NCBI RefSeq assembly: GCF_036492245.1
Contig: NZ_AP025286.1
Span: 1,860,001 to 1,924,000, forward strand
Direction of reading: 5' to 3'
DNA: 64,000 bases
DNA from: Treponema bryantii
GTDB taxonomy: Bacteria; Spirochaetota; Spirochaetia; Treponematales; Treponemataceae
Part shown: one piece after another, positions 1-8,781 of the stretch
Position numbering within the stretch: the first letter of the stretch is position 1
Layout: each line of letters opens with the position of its first letter
The notes under the pieces: generated by a model
Database searches by the model: none
Seen by the model: the letters and a program-made list of their open reading frames with translations, nothing else
What the model was told of the DNA's origin: nothing
Translations under genes and position numbers: made by a program

Positions 1-1988
1 ACAAGGCCGGCCTGATTCACGAGCATGTAAACAAGCAGCTTTTCTGTCCTCACTGTAATATGTTCCTTGCTGACCGCTATGTTGACGGAACTTGTCCTAA
101 GTGCGGTTATGAAAAGGCTCGCGGTGACCAGTGTGATAAATGTGGTTCGCTGCTTGATCCTATCGAACTTAAAGAGCCTCGCTGCCACACCTGTGGTTCA
201 ACTCCTGAGGTTCGTGAAACAAAGCATTTGTATATTGACCTTCCTGCTATGAGCGAAAAACTCAATGCATGGATGGATAAAGCTAGTGTTGAAGGACGCT
301 GGTCTGATAATGCTATCAATATGACTAAGGCATGGATCCGCGACGGTCTTCAGGAACGTGCTATTACCCGTGACCTTAAGTGGGGTATTCCGGTTCCAAA
401 GGCTGGTTATGAAAATAAGGTATTCTATGTCTGGTTCAATGCGCCAATCGGATATCTTTCCATAACAAAGCAGTTGGCTGATGAGCTTGTAAAGGCTGGT
501 AAACAGAGTTTTGACTGGAAGAGCTGGTGGCTGCCTTCGGAGTCCGAAGAGGCTAAGGGTAAGGAAAAGGTTGATTTATTCCAGTTTATCGGCAAGGACA
601 ATATTCCGTTCCACACTGTTGTATTCCCTTGTACTATGCTCGGTTCTCCTCACGACTGGACTAAGCTTCACCACATGTCTTCTACTGAGTTCCTTAATTA
701 TGAGGATGGAAAGTTCTCTAAGAGTCTGGGAATTGGTGTATTTGGTTCTGATGCTATTGAGAGCGGAATTCCTGCTGATGCATGGCGTTTCTATATTTTC
801 TATAACCGCCCTGAAAAGCAGGACTACCAGTTTACCTGGAAAGACTTTATGGAAAAACTCAACGGCGAGCTGATTGGTAACTTGGGTAACCTTGTAAACC
901 GCACTCTGCTGTTTGTTACAAAATATTATGATGGAAAGATTCCTGACGCTCCTGTTGATGAAGAGCTCTGGAAGCAGGTTCGCGAGCTTGAGGCTAAGGC
1001 AACTGAAAGTCTCGAGTGGGCTGATCTGAAAGATGCATTCCACACTATGTTTGACATTGCTGATATCTGTAATAAGAAGTTCCAGGCAACTGAGCCTTGG
1101 AAGGCACGTACAGAAAACCCTAGCGTTGCTGAAAGCCTTATCCATAACCTCTGTTATGTTATTAAGGATTTGATGATTATGATGAATCCTTATATGCCTC
1201 AGTACACTCAGAAGATTATGAGTTACTTCGGCAAGTCTATTCAGGAAAGCAAGGTTGGAATGGAAACAAAGCCTGGTTATACATGGGCTGATTTAGGAGT
1301 GACTGAAGGTTTGAGCATCGTTGGTCCAACTGAAGTTTACTTTAAGCCAATGGATCAGAAGACTATGCTTGCATTCCGTGAGAAGTTTGGCGGTAAGCAG
1401 AATAAGGATGCCGCAAAGGGCGAGGGCAAAAAAGAAAAGAAAGCTGATAAGAAGAAGGCTGAGCCGGTTGTACTTCCTGTTGACCAGCAGGCTGATTTCT
1501 TCAACAAGAATATTGAATTGACTGTTGCAAAGATTGTTGATGTAAAGCCTAATCCGGAAGGAGAAAAGCTTTATATTGAAACTCTTGATGATGGAAGCGG
1601 AACTCCTAGAACTATTCAGTCGGGCCTCCGCATGTACCTCAAAGAGAGTGACCTTCTTGGTAAGCATGTAATTATTGCTGCTAACCTTGCACCTCGTACA
1701 ATGCGTGGTGTTGAAAGCCGCGGTATGCTTCTGGCTGGTGACTATAAAGATGCTGATGGCAAGGACTGCGTAGAAGTTCTTGATGCCAGCTGGGCAGCTC
1801 CTGGAACTAAGGTTGTTCTTGAGGGCGCTGATGTAAATGCTACAAAGAAAGAGCAGATTACAGGCGATGAGTTCTTTGCAGTTCAGATTGCAGCTAAAGA
1901 CGGCGTAGTTCAGATTGCCGGAAAGAAGCTGCTTGCTGATGGAAAAGAAATTAAGACTGAGAAAGCACTTAATAGTGAAATTGGGTAA
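1..1988 (+). CDS. metG: Methionyl-tRNA synthetase, 3' part (5' end outside window)
   Basis: Charges tRNA-Met with methionine in the cytoplasm. The reading frame is open from the first bases (first full codon at 3), so the N-terminal HIGH region lies upstream of the window. What is visible: a zinc-knuckle insert with four CxxC pairs (CPHC just upstream of the first ATG, then CPKC, CDKC and CHTC), the KMSKS loop as KFSKS in 'DGKFSKSLGIG', the anticodon-binding helical domain, a Lys-rich linker near 1420-1465, and a C-terminal OB-fold tRNA-binding domain of the Trbp111/EMAPII type ('NIELTVAKIVDVKPNPEGEK', 'SRGMLLAG'). The ATG at 60 is internal, since coding sequence matching the family continues before it. 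A 189-codon frame on the other strand (576-1145) is a shadow. Confidence 0.97.
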   Translation, partial: KAGLIHEHVNKQLFCPHCNMFLADRYVDGTCPKCGYEKARGDQCDKCGSLLDPIELKEPRCHTCGSTPEVRETKHLYIDLPAMSEKLNAWMDKASVEGRWSDNAINMTKAWIRDGLQERAITRDLKWGIPVPKAGYENKVFYVWFNAPIGYLSITKQLADELVKAGKQSFDWKSWWLPSESEEAKGKEKVDLFQFIGKDNIPFHTVVFPCTMLGSPHDWTKLHHMSSTEFLNYEDGKFSKSLGIGVFGSDAIESGIPADAWRFYIFYNRPEKQDYQFTWKDFMEKLNGELIGNLGNLVNRTLLFVTKYYDGKIPDAPVDEELWKQVRELEAKATESLEWADLKDAFHTMFDIADICNKKFQATEPWKARTENPSVAESLIHNLCYVIKDLMIMMNPYMPQYTQKIMSYFGKSIQESKVGMETKPGYTWADLGVTEGLSIVGPTEVYFKPMDQKTMLAFREKFGGKQNKDAAKGEGKKEKKADKKKAEPVVLPVDQQADFFNKNIELTVAKIVDVKPNPEGEKLYIETLDDGSGTPRTIQSGLRMYLKESDLLGKHVIIAANLAPRTMRGVESRGMLLAGDYKDADGKDCVEVLDASWAAPGTKVVLEGADVNATKKEQITGDEFFAVQIAAKDGVVQIAGKKLLADGKEIKTEKALNSEIG

Positions 1989-1993
1989 AATCC

Positions 1994-2064
1994 GTCATCC
2001 CGACCCTGAACTTGTTTCAGGGTCGGGATCTATTAAATAGATGCTGAAACAAGTTCAGCTTGAC
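1994..2064. repeat. Dispersed palindromic repeat between metG and nadE
   Basis: Two stem-loops in tandem. The first is a perfect 14-bp stem, ATCCCGACCCTGAA (1997-2010) with TTCAGGGTCGGGAT (2016-2029), around a 5-base loop. The second is GCTGAA-ACAAG-TTCAGC (2043-2059). The outer ends GTCATCCCGA and CAGCTTGAC are the edges of a repeat type common between genes in many bacteria, whose second half often appears as a false N-terminus reading MLKQVQ. Here too an ATG at 2041 gives MLKQVQLD in frame with nadE. The element may act as a transcript terminator or stabiliser for metG, but no T-run follows. A half copy is at 12558-12583. Confidence 0.7.
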
Positions 2065-2076
2065 AAGGAAAGTATA

Positions 2077-2826
2077 ATGAGTATTAAAGATGAAGCAATA
2101 GAATGGATTCACAGCTATTTTGAAAAGAACGGCAATCCGCAGACTAAAGCAGTAATCGGTATTTCAGGCGGAAAGGATTCTTCTACCGTTGCAGCCCTTT
2201 GTTGTGCTGCTCTTGGTAAAGACCGTGTTATCGGTGTTATGATGCCGAACGGCGTTCAGTCTGATATTGAAGATTCTAAAAAACTCTGTGCTTTCCTTGG
2301 AATAAAAAACTACACTGTAAATATTGCTGATGCATACAACGGACTTACCCGCTCAATCAAGGATTCTCTTGGAGCAGATGAAGTACCGGCTCAGTATAGA
2401 ACAAACACACCGGCACGCCTTCGCATGGCAACTCTTTACGGAATTGCCGCAATGGAAGGAAATGCCCGTGTTTCAAATAACGGTAACTTAAGCGAGCGCC
2501 TCGCAGGTTATTTTACTTTGTGGGGTGATGGGGCTGGAGACTTTGCGGCTCTTGCAAATCTTTATGTTGATGAAGTAGTGGAGCTCGGACTTTCTCTCGG
2601 GCTTCCTGAAGAACTCTGCCATAAAGCGCCTTCAGACGGAATGTCCGGAAAAACTGATGAAGATAACCTTGGCTTTACTTATGCTGATCTTCGTGCCGTT
2701 GCCGAAAGCAAAACTTCAGGCATGGATGAAGCAAAAGTTGCCGTAATCAAAAACAGAATTAACATGATGGATTTTAAGAAGAATCTTTTGAATCTTCCAT
2801 GTTTTGTTCCATCGATTAGGAAATAG
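2077..2826 (+). CDS. nadE: NAD+ synthetase, probably ammonia-dependent
   Basis: Last step of NAD synthesis: adenylates deamido-NAD and amidates it. The 249-residue protein has the ATP-pyrophosphatase loop SGGKDS at about residues 30-35, and the later motifs 'NNGNLSE' and 'GDGAGDFAAL' fit the family. There is no N-terminal nitrilase (glutaminase) domain, so ammonia is the likely nitrogen source. I start it at the ATG at 2077 because AAGGAAAG lies just upstream. The in-frame ATG at 2041 falls inside the palindromic repeat and would add a repeat-derived 12-residue tail. One base separates it from the FemAB-like gene downstream. Confidence 0.93.
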   Translation: MSIKDEAIEWIHSYFEKNGNPQTKAVIGISGGKDSSTVAALCCAALGKDRVIGVMMPNGVQSDIEDSKKLCAFLGIKNYTVNIADAYNGLTRSIKDSLGADEVPAQYRTNTPARLRMATLYGIAAMEGNARVSNNGNLSERLAGYFTLWGDGAGDFAALANLYVDEVVELGLSLGLPEELCHKAPSDGMSGKTDEDNLGFTYADLRAVAESKTSGMDEAKVAVIKNRINMMDFKKNLLNLPCFVPSIRK

Positions 2827-2827
2827 A

Positions 2828-4105
2828 ATGTTCGACATTAAAATAAAACCAATCGAAAGTTCCGCCCACGAAAACGACGGAACTTTTTTACAAACTCCTT
2901 TCTGGTGCCAGTTCAAGACACGACACGGGTGGACTTACAGACGGTTTGAAGTTGAGTATACACTACCGCCGTTGAATGAAAAAAACGAAGACTGTGATAA
3001 ACCGCAGCCGAGTTCTACGGTGTTTTCGACAGGCTCAACCACCGTACATTCAGAGCTCGCCGTCCTCAACCGCAGTTTCGCAAAGGGCGCATTCTCAATT
3101 GCATATATTCCTCTTTTTCCAAAACTGCCTTATGAGTGTACTTCAGAAGAATTACTCGATAAGGCTTTTGATGAGGAAGGTGATGCTTCTGTTCTTGCCG
3201 GTCAGGAAATCATAACTCCGGAAACTCAGACAATTGAGTTTGTACATTTACTCAGCGAACTTGCTGCAGCCCTTAAACCAGAGCTTCCTAAAAATACAAT
3301 TGCAATCCGCTTTGATCCTGATGTTATTTTCAGCACACCTGAAGACCGAGATCTTTTCAATTACGGAATGAAAACAGTAGCTTATGCAGACCGCATCAAG
3401 CTTAAAAAGAACTCGGTAGATATCCAGCCGCCTGACAGCACACTTGTAGACCTCACTGGCACAGAAGAAGAAATCCTCGAAAAAATGCATTCTAAGTGGC
3501 GCTACAATATCCGCCTGAGCGAAAGAAAGGGCGTTACAGTAAAACGTTACTTAGGAAATGATATCAACTTGTCTGAAAAATTAGACAAGTTTTATGAACT
3601 GACAAAGATTACAAACGCCCGAGACGGCAATGCAAGCCACGCAAAGGCTTATTATTTTGATCTGATTAAATCTTCTGCAGACGAAATCAGCAAGGGCCGC
3701 GATGTACCTGTAATCAGCCTGTATATCGCAGAGCACGAAGGCGAGGAAATTGCTTCCATCATGACACTTTTCAGCCACGACGAAGCAATCTACCTTTACG
3801 GTGCAAGCAGCAACAATAAACGCAACCTCATGCCAAATCATCTTCTTCAGTGGACAGCAATGAAGGATGCAAAAGTATACGGCAGTAAATACTACGACAT
3901 GTACGGAATGCCACCAGAGGGTAAGGATGAAAACCATCCTATGCACGGCCTTTACATGTTCAAAGCAAACTTCGGTGGTAAGAACATCCACCGCACCGGT
4001 AGCTGGGACGTCCCACTTAAACCTGTTTACCGCTGCTACAGCGCTGCAGAAAAACTCCGCGCCTTCTGGCATAAGAAAGTAATTAAGAAATTAAAGGGCC
4101 GCTAA
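2828..4105 (+). CDS. FemAB/FmhB-like peptidoglycan aminoacyltransferase
   Basis: Probably transfers an amino acid from aminoacyl-tRNA to the peptide stem of lipid II or peptidoglycan. The 425-residue protein has two GNAT-like halves: 'FLQTPFWCQFKTRHGW' early, then 'MHSKWRYNIRLSERKGV', 'EEIASIMTLFSHDEAIYLYGASS' and the closing 'YDMYGMPP...GLYMFKANFGG', all typical of FemAB. Spirochaete peptidoglycan carries glycine on ornithine in Borrelia and Treponema, so glycine is the likely substrate (inference). The ATG at 2828 follows AGGAAATAG; a frame-start at 2804 lies inside nadE. Residues about 55-75 look inserted: the DNA at 3017-3045 contains ACGGTG...CACCGT around a TTCGACAGGCTCA core, a repeat type seen elsewhere in bacteria, and the peptide there is low-complexity. 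Confidence 0.85.
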   Translation: MFDIKIKPIESSAHENDGTFLQTPFWCQFKTRHGWTYRRFEVEYTLPPLNEKNEDCDKPQPSSTVFSTGSTTVHSELAVLNRSFAKGAFSIAYIPLFPKLPYECTSEELLDKAFDEEGDASVLAGQEIITPETQTIEFVHLLSELAAALKPELPKNTIAIRFDPDVIFSTPEDRDLFNYGMKTVAYADRIKLKKNSVDIQPPDSTLVDLTGTEEEILEKMHSKWRYNIRLSERKGVTVKRYLGNDINLSEKLDKFYELTKITNARDGNASHAKAYYFDLIKSSADEISKGRDVPVISLYIAEHEGEEIASIMTLFSHDEAIYLYGASSNNKRNLMPNHLLQWTAMKDAKVYGSKYYDMYGMPPEGKDENHPMHGLYMFKANFGGKNIHRTGSWDVPLKPVYRCYSAAEKLRAFWHKKVIKKLKGR

Positions 4106-4106
4106 T

Positions 4107-4973
4107 ATGAACTTTTACGATACAACTGATATCCCGTGCTTTGGTGTAGCCGGAAATTTCACAGGTCACCTCGAACAGGCCGGAGAAGCCTCAGACTTCA
4201 AAAACGTTAAGACGCTTGAGCAAAACGCTCCAAAGGCCATTTTTCCGACATTTTTACCGTTAAAACAGCCAAATTCGGGCTCTAACGCTTCAGTAATTCC
4301 CGATTTTCTCACAACCTTCCCATTTGACCCAAAACGCATTATTTTCCCAAAAGGCGAAGAAAGGCTTCAGATAGAACCGGAATGTGCTATCGTATTCAAT
4401 GCAACATGGAACGACGATACACTCACAGAACTCAAGCCAGTAAGCTTTGGAGCTTCTAATGACTGCTCAATCCGTAAACAGGGTGCAAAGAAAATCAGCG
4501 AAAAGAAAAACTGGGGAGAGTGTACAAAAGGCTTTTCAGAAAATCAGATAGCAGCTGACGGCTTTGAAAAAGGCTGCCTTCTCGACGACTACAGAATCGC
4601 AAGTTTCCTCATCCGAAACGGCGAAGTATACGACTATGGTGAAAACTCCGCAGTCCGCGATTACAGTTACATCTACAAAAAACTCACAGACTGGATGCTC
4701 GACAAATTCAACAATCAGCAGAACGAAGGTCCTGCAGAAGATATTCACAGCTACCTTGTAGCAGCCGGCCGTCCACAGAAAATCATGGTTTCAATCGGTG
4801 CAACACGATATACCGCCTGGGGTGAATCAAACTTCCTGCAGAACGGAGACAAGGCTGTAGTTGTTGTTTATCCGGAATCAAAATACACACCGGAACAGAT
4901 TCATAAAATGGCAGAGACAGGAGACTTTACAGATTCCACTGTTTCAGCATTAGTGCAGACTGTTGAACTATAG
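4107..4973 (+). CDS. DUF5718-like protein
   Basis: A soluble protein of 288 residues with no signal peptide or membrane segment. The N-terminal 'GVAGNFTGHLEQAGEA' is what I remember as the signature of DUF5718, which I think is distantly like fumarylacetoacetate hydrolases; the name comes from memory and is not certain. Function unknown. It starts one base after the FemAB-like gene, so the two are probably co-transcribed with nadE. The last 47 bases overlap the 3' end of the ATP-grasp gene on the other strand, so the two convergent genes share coding DNA and there is no room for a terminator between them. Confidence 0.7.
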   Translation: MNFYDTTDIPCFGVAGNFTGHLEQAGEASDFKNVKTLEQNAPKAIFPTFLPLKQPNSGSNASVIPDFLTTFPFDPKRIIFPKGEERLQIEPECAIVFNATWNDDTLTELKPVSFGASNDCSIRKQGAKKISEKKNWGECTKGFSENQIAADGFEKGCLLDDYRIASFLIRNGEVYDYGENSAVRDYSYIYKKLTDWMLDKFNNQQNEGPAEDIHSYLVAAGRPQKIMVSIGATRYTAWGESNFLQNGDKAVVVVYPESKYTPEQIHKMAETGDFTDSTVSALVQTVEL

Positions 4974-6288
4974 AATCTTCCGGGAAAAGCTCGCACAACC
5001 GCGCCACAGTCTTTTCCAGAACTGATTTTTGCTCATCGACAATAATACATTCACAGAAGCCTTTTTCACGCTCCTGTTTTGCAGCAAGATCATTGGTTTG
5101 ATTGAGAAGACGAACTCCCGGCAGCTGAAGGATTTCTTTCATTTGGGATTCAGAAACCAACGGGAGTTTGAGGTTTAAAACATATTTATTTACATCTGCG
5201 GTGTTTTCACCCTTCGACAGACTCAGGGAACGGAAATTATGAGCCCCCTCATTCATCGTATTCACCGCAGCCATATACATAATCTCGAACAAACTCCTTT
5301 CAAGCCAGCTAGCATACGTATAACTCATACCGCTGAGTCTTGGGTTAATCTCAATGATATTCCAGTTGCCGTCATTATCTAAAATCAAATCCACCTGGGC
5401 ACAGCCACGCAGTTCAAGTTTTTCAGCAAGAGAAAGCATCATCTCCCTAAGCGAATCAGGTAATTCGCACGGACCAATTTTGATGCTCTGTTTCGGGCTC
5501 GTAATTCCATACTGATTTACGCTGAAAGTGAAAGGAGGTAGCACAGTGTACTTTCCTGGCACTCCGTAAATCTCAAGTCCGTACTGACGTCCCTCAATAA
5601 ACTCTTCAATCAGGCGGTTAGAATTATTTCGTTTTGAATTAAGATAACCAGCGGCTTCGCCGTAAGTATGAACAACCGTCATACCGTAAGAACTAAGCCC
5701 GGTAGTATCTTTTATAATCAGCGGAAGCTTGAGTTTTTTAATCTGCGCCATTACGCTTTCTTTATAAACATTTCTCAAAACTTCACGATTACTTCCCGCG
5801 CAGAAATACAAATCATGATCAACAAAAACAGCCTTAGGAACAGTAAAACCTAGCTGTGCCAGTAAATTATGAGTACGCCATTTATCAAAACAATTAAGCC
5901 CGCACTCAACAGAATGACACACAGTCTTCACTCCGGCAGCTTCAAGTTTTTCAGCGACAATTGCATCACTTACAGGAAGCCAGTCATAAGGAGAAATCCA
6001 GAAAGTCATTGCAATTGCCAGATCAGGTTTTAGTGATAAAACAAAATCAACAAATGAATCTGTATCAGTTTCCTGCGGCAGGTAATGGATTTGTGACTTC
6101 GTATCTCCCTCAGAACTATCAAACTCCGGCAAGAACATTCCAGGCTTCTGTGTGACACAGAAAAAATCATCATCAGAATGTACAGCACAAAAGTCCTTAA
6201 ACGCCGATGTATTTGATGGCATTACGTTTATTTTAAAAGTGTCTTCATCAAATACATTTGAGTTTGTGCTGTAAAAAACTATTCGCAT
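4927..6288 (-). CDS. ATP-grasp ligase-like protein
   Basis: Likely joins a carboxylate to an amine or similar via acyl phosphate; substrate unknown. The 453-residue protein has a D-Ala-D-Ala-ligase-like layout: an N-terminal Rossmann-like part ('KPDLAIAMTFWISPYDW'), the nucleotide-binding lysine strand 'LPLIIKDTTGLSSYGM', 'LIEEFIEGRQYGLEIYG', and the metal-binding strand 'WNIIEINPRLSGMSY'. It is the last gene of the moxR operon and overlaps the membrane-protein gene before it by 10 bases. Residues around 'FRSLSLSKGENT' are encoded by 5208-5234, whose CCTTCGACAGACTCAGGG core matches a repeat type widespread in bacteria; this looks like a repeat inserted in frame near the C-terminal lobe. Confidence 0.75.
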   Translation of the reverse strand: MRIVFYSTNSNVFDEDTFKINVMPSNTSAFKDFCAVHSDDDFFCVTQKPGMFLPEFDSSEGDTKSQIHYLPQETDTDSFVDFVLSLKPDLAIAMTFWISPYDWLPVSDAIVAEKLEAAGVKTVCHSVECGLNCFDKWRTHNLLAQLGFTVPKAVFVDHDLYFCAGSNREVLRNVYKESVMAQIKKLKLPLIIKDTTGLSSYGMTVVHTYGEAAGYLNSKRNNSNRLIEEFIEGRQYGLEIYGVPGKYTVLPPFTFSVNQYGITSPKQSIKIGPCELPDSLREMMLSLAEKLELRGCAQVDLILDNDGNWNIIEINPRLSGMSYTYASWLERSLFEIMYMAAVNTMNEGAHNFRSLSLSKGENTADVNKYVLNLKLPLVSESQMKEILQLPGVRLLNQTNDLAAKQEREKGFCECIIVDEQKSVLEKTVARLCELFPEDSIVQQSALMLKQWNL

Positions 6289-7706
6289 ATTATTTCCTTA
6301 ATTGATGCAATAAAAATTTTCTCTTCTTCTGCAGTAAGTACATTCTTATCGTAAAGTGCCTTTTCAAACAACTGCCCGACGAGATCTGCCGTTTTATTTT
6401 TAAACAATGCGGTATATTCAGCAGGGGCGAGAGTCTGAGTAAATTTAATGCCGTGCGACTGTCCCCAATCGATTAAACGCATGAAGTGTTTTGTGAGACG
6501 GTCAATCTCATCAATCTTTTCCTTACTGCGTTTTGATTTTTTCAGAAACTCCATCATTGATTCACGGAATTTCTTTCCTTGAACCGTGGAATATTGTTCA
6601 TCTGAACCTGTACTTTTTGAAAATACATATCTGAAAAATTCCCTTATTTCCTGCCATAACTCACGAAGAAATTTTAACAGATGACCTTCTGTCCAGAATA
6701 CACGGAAATGCTTAGTGAAAAATGGTTTTATGAAGAATATAAGCCCGAGAATTGAAAGCCCTGTAATTGCAAGCCATTTTATAAGCTCTGCAATAAACTC
6801 AAGAATCCAGCTTGGCCGCGAATTACGTTCCATTCTTTCCTCAGACTGAGGCTCAATTTGAAAATCAATGAAGTCAGGTAATTCAGGAATATAGCGTTCC
6901 TTTTCATGAGTTTCTTTATATTCCTGAACATAACCAATCTTTATAAGAGCATTATCAGAAGAAAGTACAGCACCTGCAGTACAGGAAATAGCAGCAATCA
7001 GTAAAACTGAACCAAAAAGTTTTCTTCCGTTTCTTACATAATCCTTAAATCCAAGAAAGGCATAAAAAATATCATTCTTAAACATGCCAAGCATAAAGCA
7101 GCACAGTAAAACATTAAGATAAAAGAATATTACAAGAAGGAGGGTAATAAATGAGAAATATCCTTCAGAAAGTTTTCCAAAAACAAGAACAACAAACATG
7201 GAAATTGAAATTGCAAACATCATAACCTGTTGTCCTTTTATTTTTTCAGTCAAGTCTATTGCAGAAAGATTGTTGTGGAATAAATACTGTTCAAGTTCTT
7301 TTCCAGCATAATCTTCACAATCATACATAAACGCATCATGAAAAATAAACAGTTCGTTAATGCCTACCTGCAGAAAATATTGAACAGTTAGAATTACAAT
7401 AAGCACATATGGCGCATTTGTTTTCCCCGTTATATAACAAAGAAATAGAATTCCAAAAATATAAAATACAATAAATACAAGATGCATTGCCGACTTTATC
7501 TTTTCCAGCGCAAAAATCTGAAGTACCAGCGTAAATACAATTCCAGAACCAATAATCAAAATGTAAGTAAACCAGTCAATTAAAACCCGTTCAACTTCAT
7601 AATTATTTAATACAGGAGAGAAAACACTGGTTGCCGTAAGCATCAGAGAGACTATGGTTGAGAAAACTAAAAATCTTTCAAAAATTCTGCTAAACCGACA
7701 TTCCAT
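6279..7706 (-). CDS. Integral membrane protein with DUF4129-like C-terminus
   Basis: 475 residues. The N-terminal half has several hydrophobic segments (for example near residues 13-35, 45-65, 75-110, 165-215 and 230-250). A further segment near 'WLAITGLSILGLIFFI' precedes a cytoplasmic tail. The tail 'RLIDWGQSHGIKFTQTLAPAEYTALF' fits DUF4129, which often ends the membrane protein of MoxR-DUF58-transglutaminase loci. No transglutaminase domain is visible. It overlaps the DUF58 gene upstream by 17 bases and the ATP-grasp gene downstream by 10. Probable role: membrane partner of the MoxR/DUF58 pair, biochemistry unknown. Confidence 0.65.
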   Translation of the reverse strand: MECRFSRIFERFLVFSTIVSLMLTATSVFSPVLNNYEVERVLIDWFTYILIIGSGIVFTLVLQIFALEKIKSAMHLVFIVFYIFGILFLCYITGKTNAPYVLIVILTVQYFLQVGINELFIFHDAFMYDCEDYAGKELEQYLFHNNLSAIDLTEKIKGQQVMMFAISISMFVVLVFGKLSEGYFSFITLLLVIFFYLNVLLCCFMLGMFKNDIFYAFLGFKDYVRNGRKLFGSVLLIAAISCTAGAVLSSDNALIKIGYVQEYKETHEKERYIPELPDFIDFQIEPQSEERMERNSRPSWILEFIAELIKWLAITGLSILGLIFFIKPFFTKHFRVFWTEGHLLKFLRELWQEIREFFRYVFSKSTGSDEQYSTVQGKKFRESMMEFLKKSKRSKEKIDEIDRLTKHFMRLIDWGQSHGIKFTQTLAPAEYTALFKNKTADLVGQLFEKALYDKNVLTAEEEKIFIASIKEIICE

Positions 7707-8778
7707 ATTTCCTCATAATACCAGTATTTACAGTATTTATATTTTCTTTATTTGCTTCAACTTTTAAGAAGTACGATTCAACTTCTCTTGGACCAATCAC
7801 AAACACAAGAGTTCCAGCGGGTAACTGATGCGTAAATTTCTTTACAGGATCATATTCAACTTTACCAGGCTCCATTTTTATAACAGAAAGTAAATCCAGA
7901 ATACAATCAGCCTGATTCTGACGTGGCGGTAAATACGGAAAACCAGTTCCATAAGCTGCAAAACCACAACGCTGTCTTAATACCCGGGACTTTTCAATAA
8001 TGCAGGCAGCTATTTCAATTGCCTTTTCAGAATGATAGTGACGGTTATGCAAATCATAATCATCTTCTGCAAGATTCAAAAACACAAAGAACGGCGCATC
8101 AAAAGAATCTTCATATTGATTTGTATAAAGAGAATCAAACTTAGCGCTTGTACGCCAGTTAATACGCTTCTGTTCATCACCATTCTGATACTCACGGATT
8201 GAACGGCGCATAGTAATATCTTCATAGCAGGGATTATTTATTTTAAGATTTCCCTGAGGGAAGCCCGGAATTGTATTTGTAATCAGTTTAATTCTTGCAG
8301 GACGGACGGTAATTTCAATAGGAGCCGGAACTTCAACATTTATCAGAAAGAGACCAAGAGGATCACTTGTTCTGATTCTTACAGGCCCTCCATGAAAAAG
8401 ACCTCTATCCTGAGAAGTAATTGTATAAACAATCTTTTTGAGTTCATGAGGACGTAAAGAAATTACGCCTTTATTGCCTTCATTAAAAATATAAAAGTAG
8501 GGTATCTCATCAAAAAAATACAGGACATGAGCTGTCAGCATTGAATAGTTTTTTATAGTTAATGATATTTCTGATTTTTCTTTACAAGCCAGTTTCAGCT
8601 CATTTGTATTTCTTTCGATTTTTATTGTACGGCTTAAAACAAGTGCATACATAAAAGAAATCAGAAATACAAACAGAACAGAAAGACATACAAACTGAAG
8701 CAGTCTGTATGGACTTACCAGGAAAAAGAGTAAACTGATAGCTGATGCAACATATATCAGAGGAGATACTTTGATCAT
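7690..8778 (-). CDS. DUF58 domain protein
   Basis: 362 residues with two membrane segments at the N-terminus (about residues 5-50) and a DUF58 domain in the second half. The signature 'YQNGDEQKRINWRTSAKFDSLYTNQYED' region is clear (shortened here: 'RRSIREYQNGDEQKRINWR'). DUF58 proteins carry a von Willebrand A-like fold and are the usual partner of MoxR ATPases; the pair is thought to help assemble or activate envelope complexes. The gene begins three bases after moxR ends and overlaps the next gene by 17, so translation is probably coupled. 'LFLINVEVPAPIEITVRPA' upstream of the domain is also typical of the family. Confidence 0.88.
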   Translation of the reverse strand: MIKVSPLIYVASAISLLFFLVSPYRLLQFVCLSVLFVFLISFMYALVLSRTIKIERNTNELKLACKEKSEISLTIKNYSMLTAHVLYFFDEIPYFYIFNEGNKGVISLRPHELKKIVYTITSQDRGLFHGGPVRIRTSDPLGLFLINVEVPAPIEITVRPARIKLITNTIPGFPQGNLKINNPCYEDITMRRSIREYQNGDEQKRINWRTSAKFDSLYTNQYEDSFDAPFFVFLNLAEDDYDLHNRHYHSEKAIEIAACIIEKSRVLRQRCGFAAYGTGFPYLPPRQNQADCILDLLSVIKMEPGKVEYDPVKKFTHQLPAGTLVFVIGPREVESYFLKVEANKENINTVNTGIMRKYGMSV

Positions 8779-8781
8779 ATT

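Noticed and set aside
576-1145. 189-codon open frame on the minus strand inside metG
   Set aside because: It is antisense to a well conserved gene, has no ribosome site and no family-like motif.
2041-2076. ATG at 2041 as start of nadE
   Set aside because: It lies in a palindromic repeat; AAGGAAAG supports 2077.
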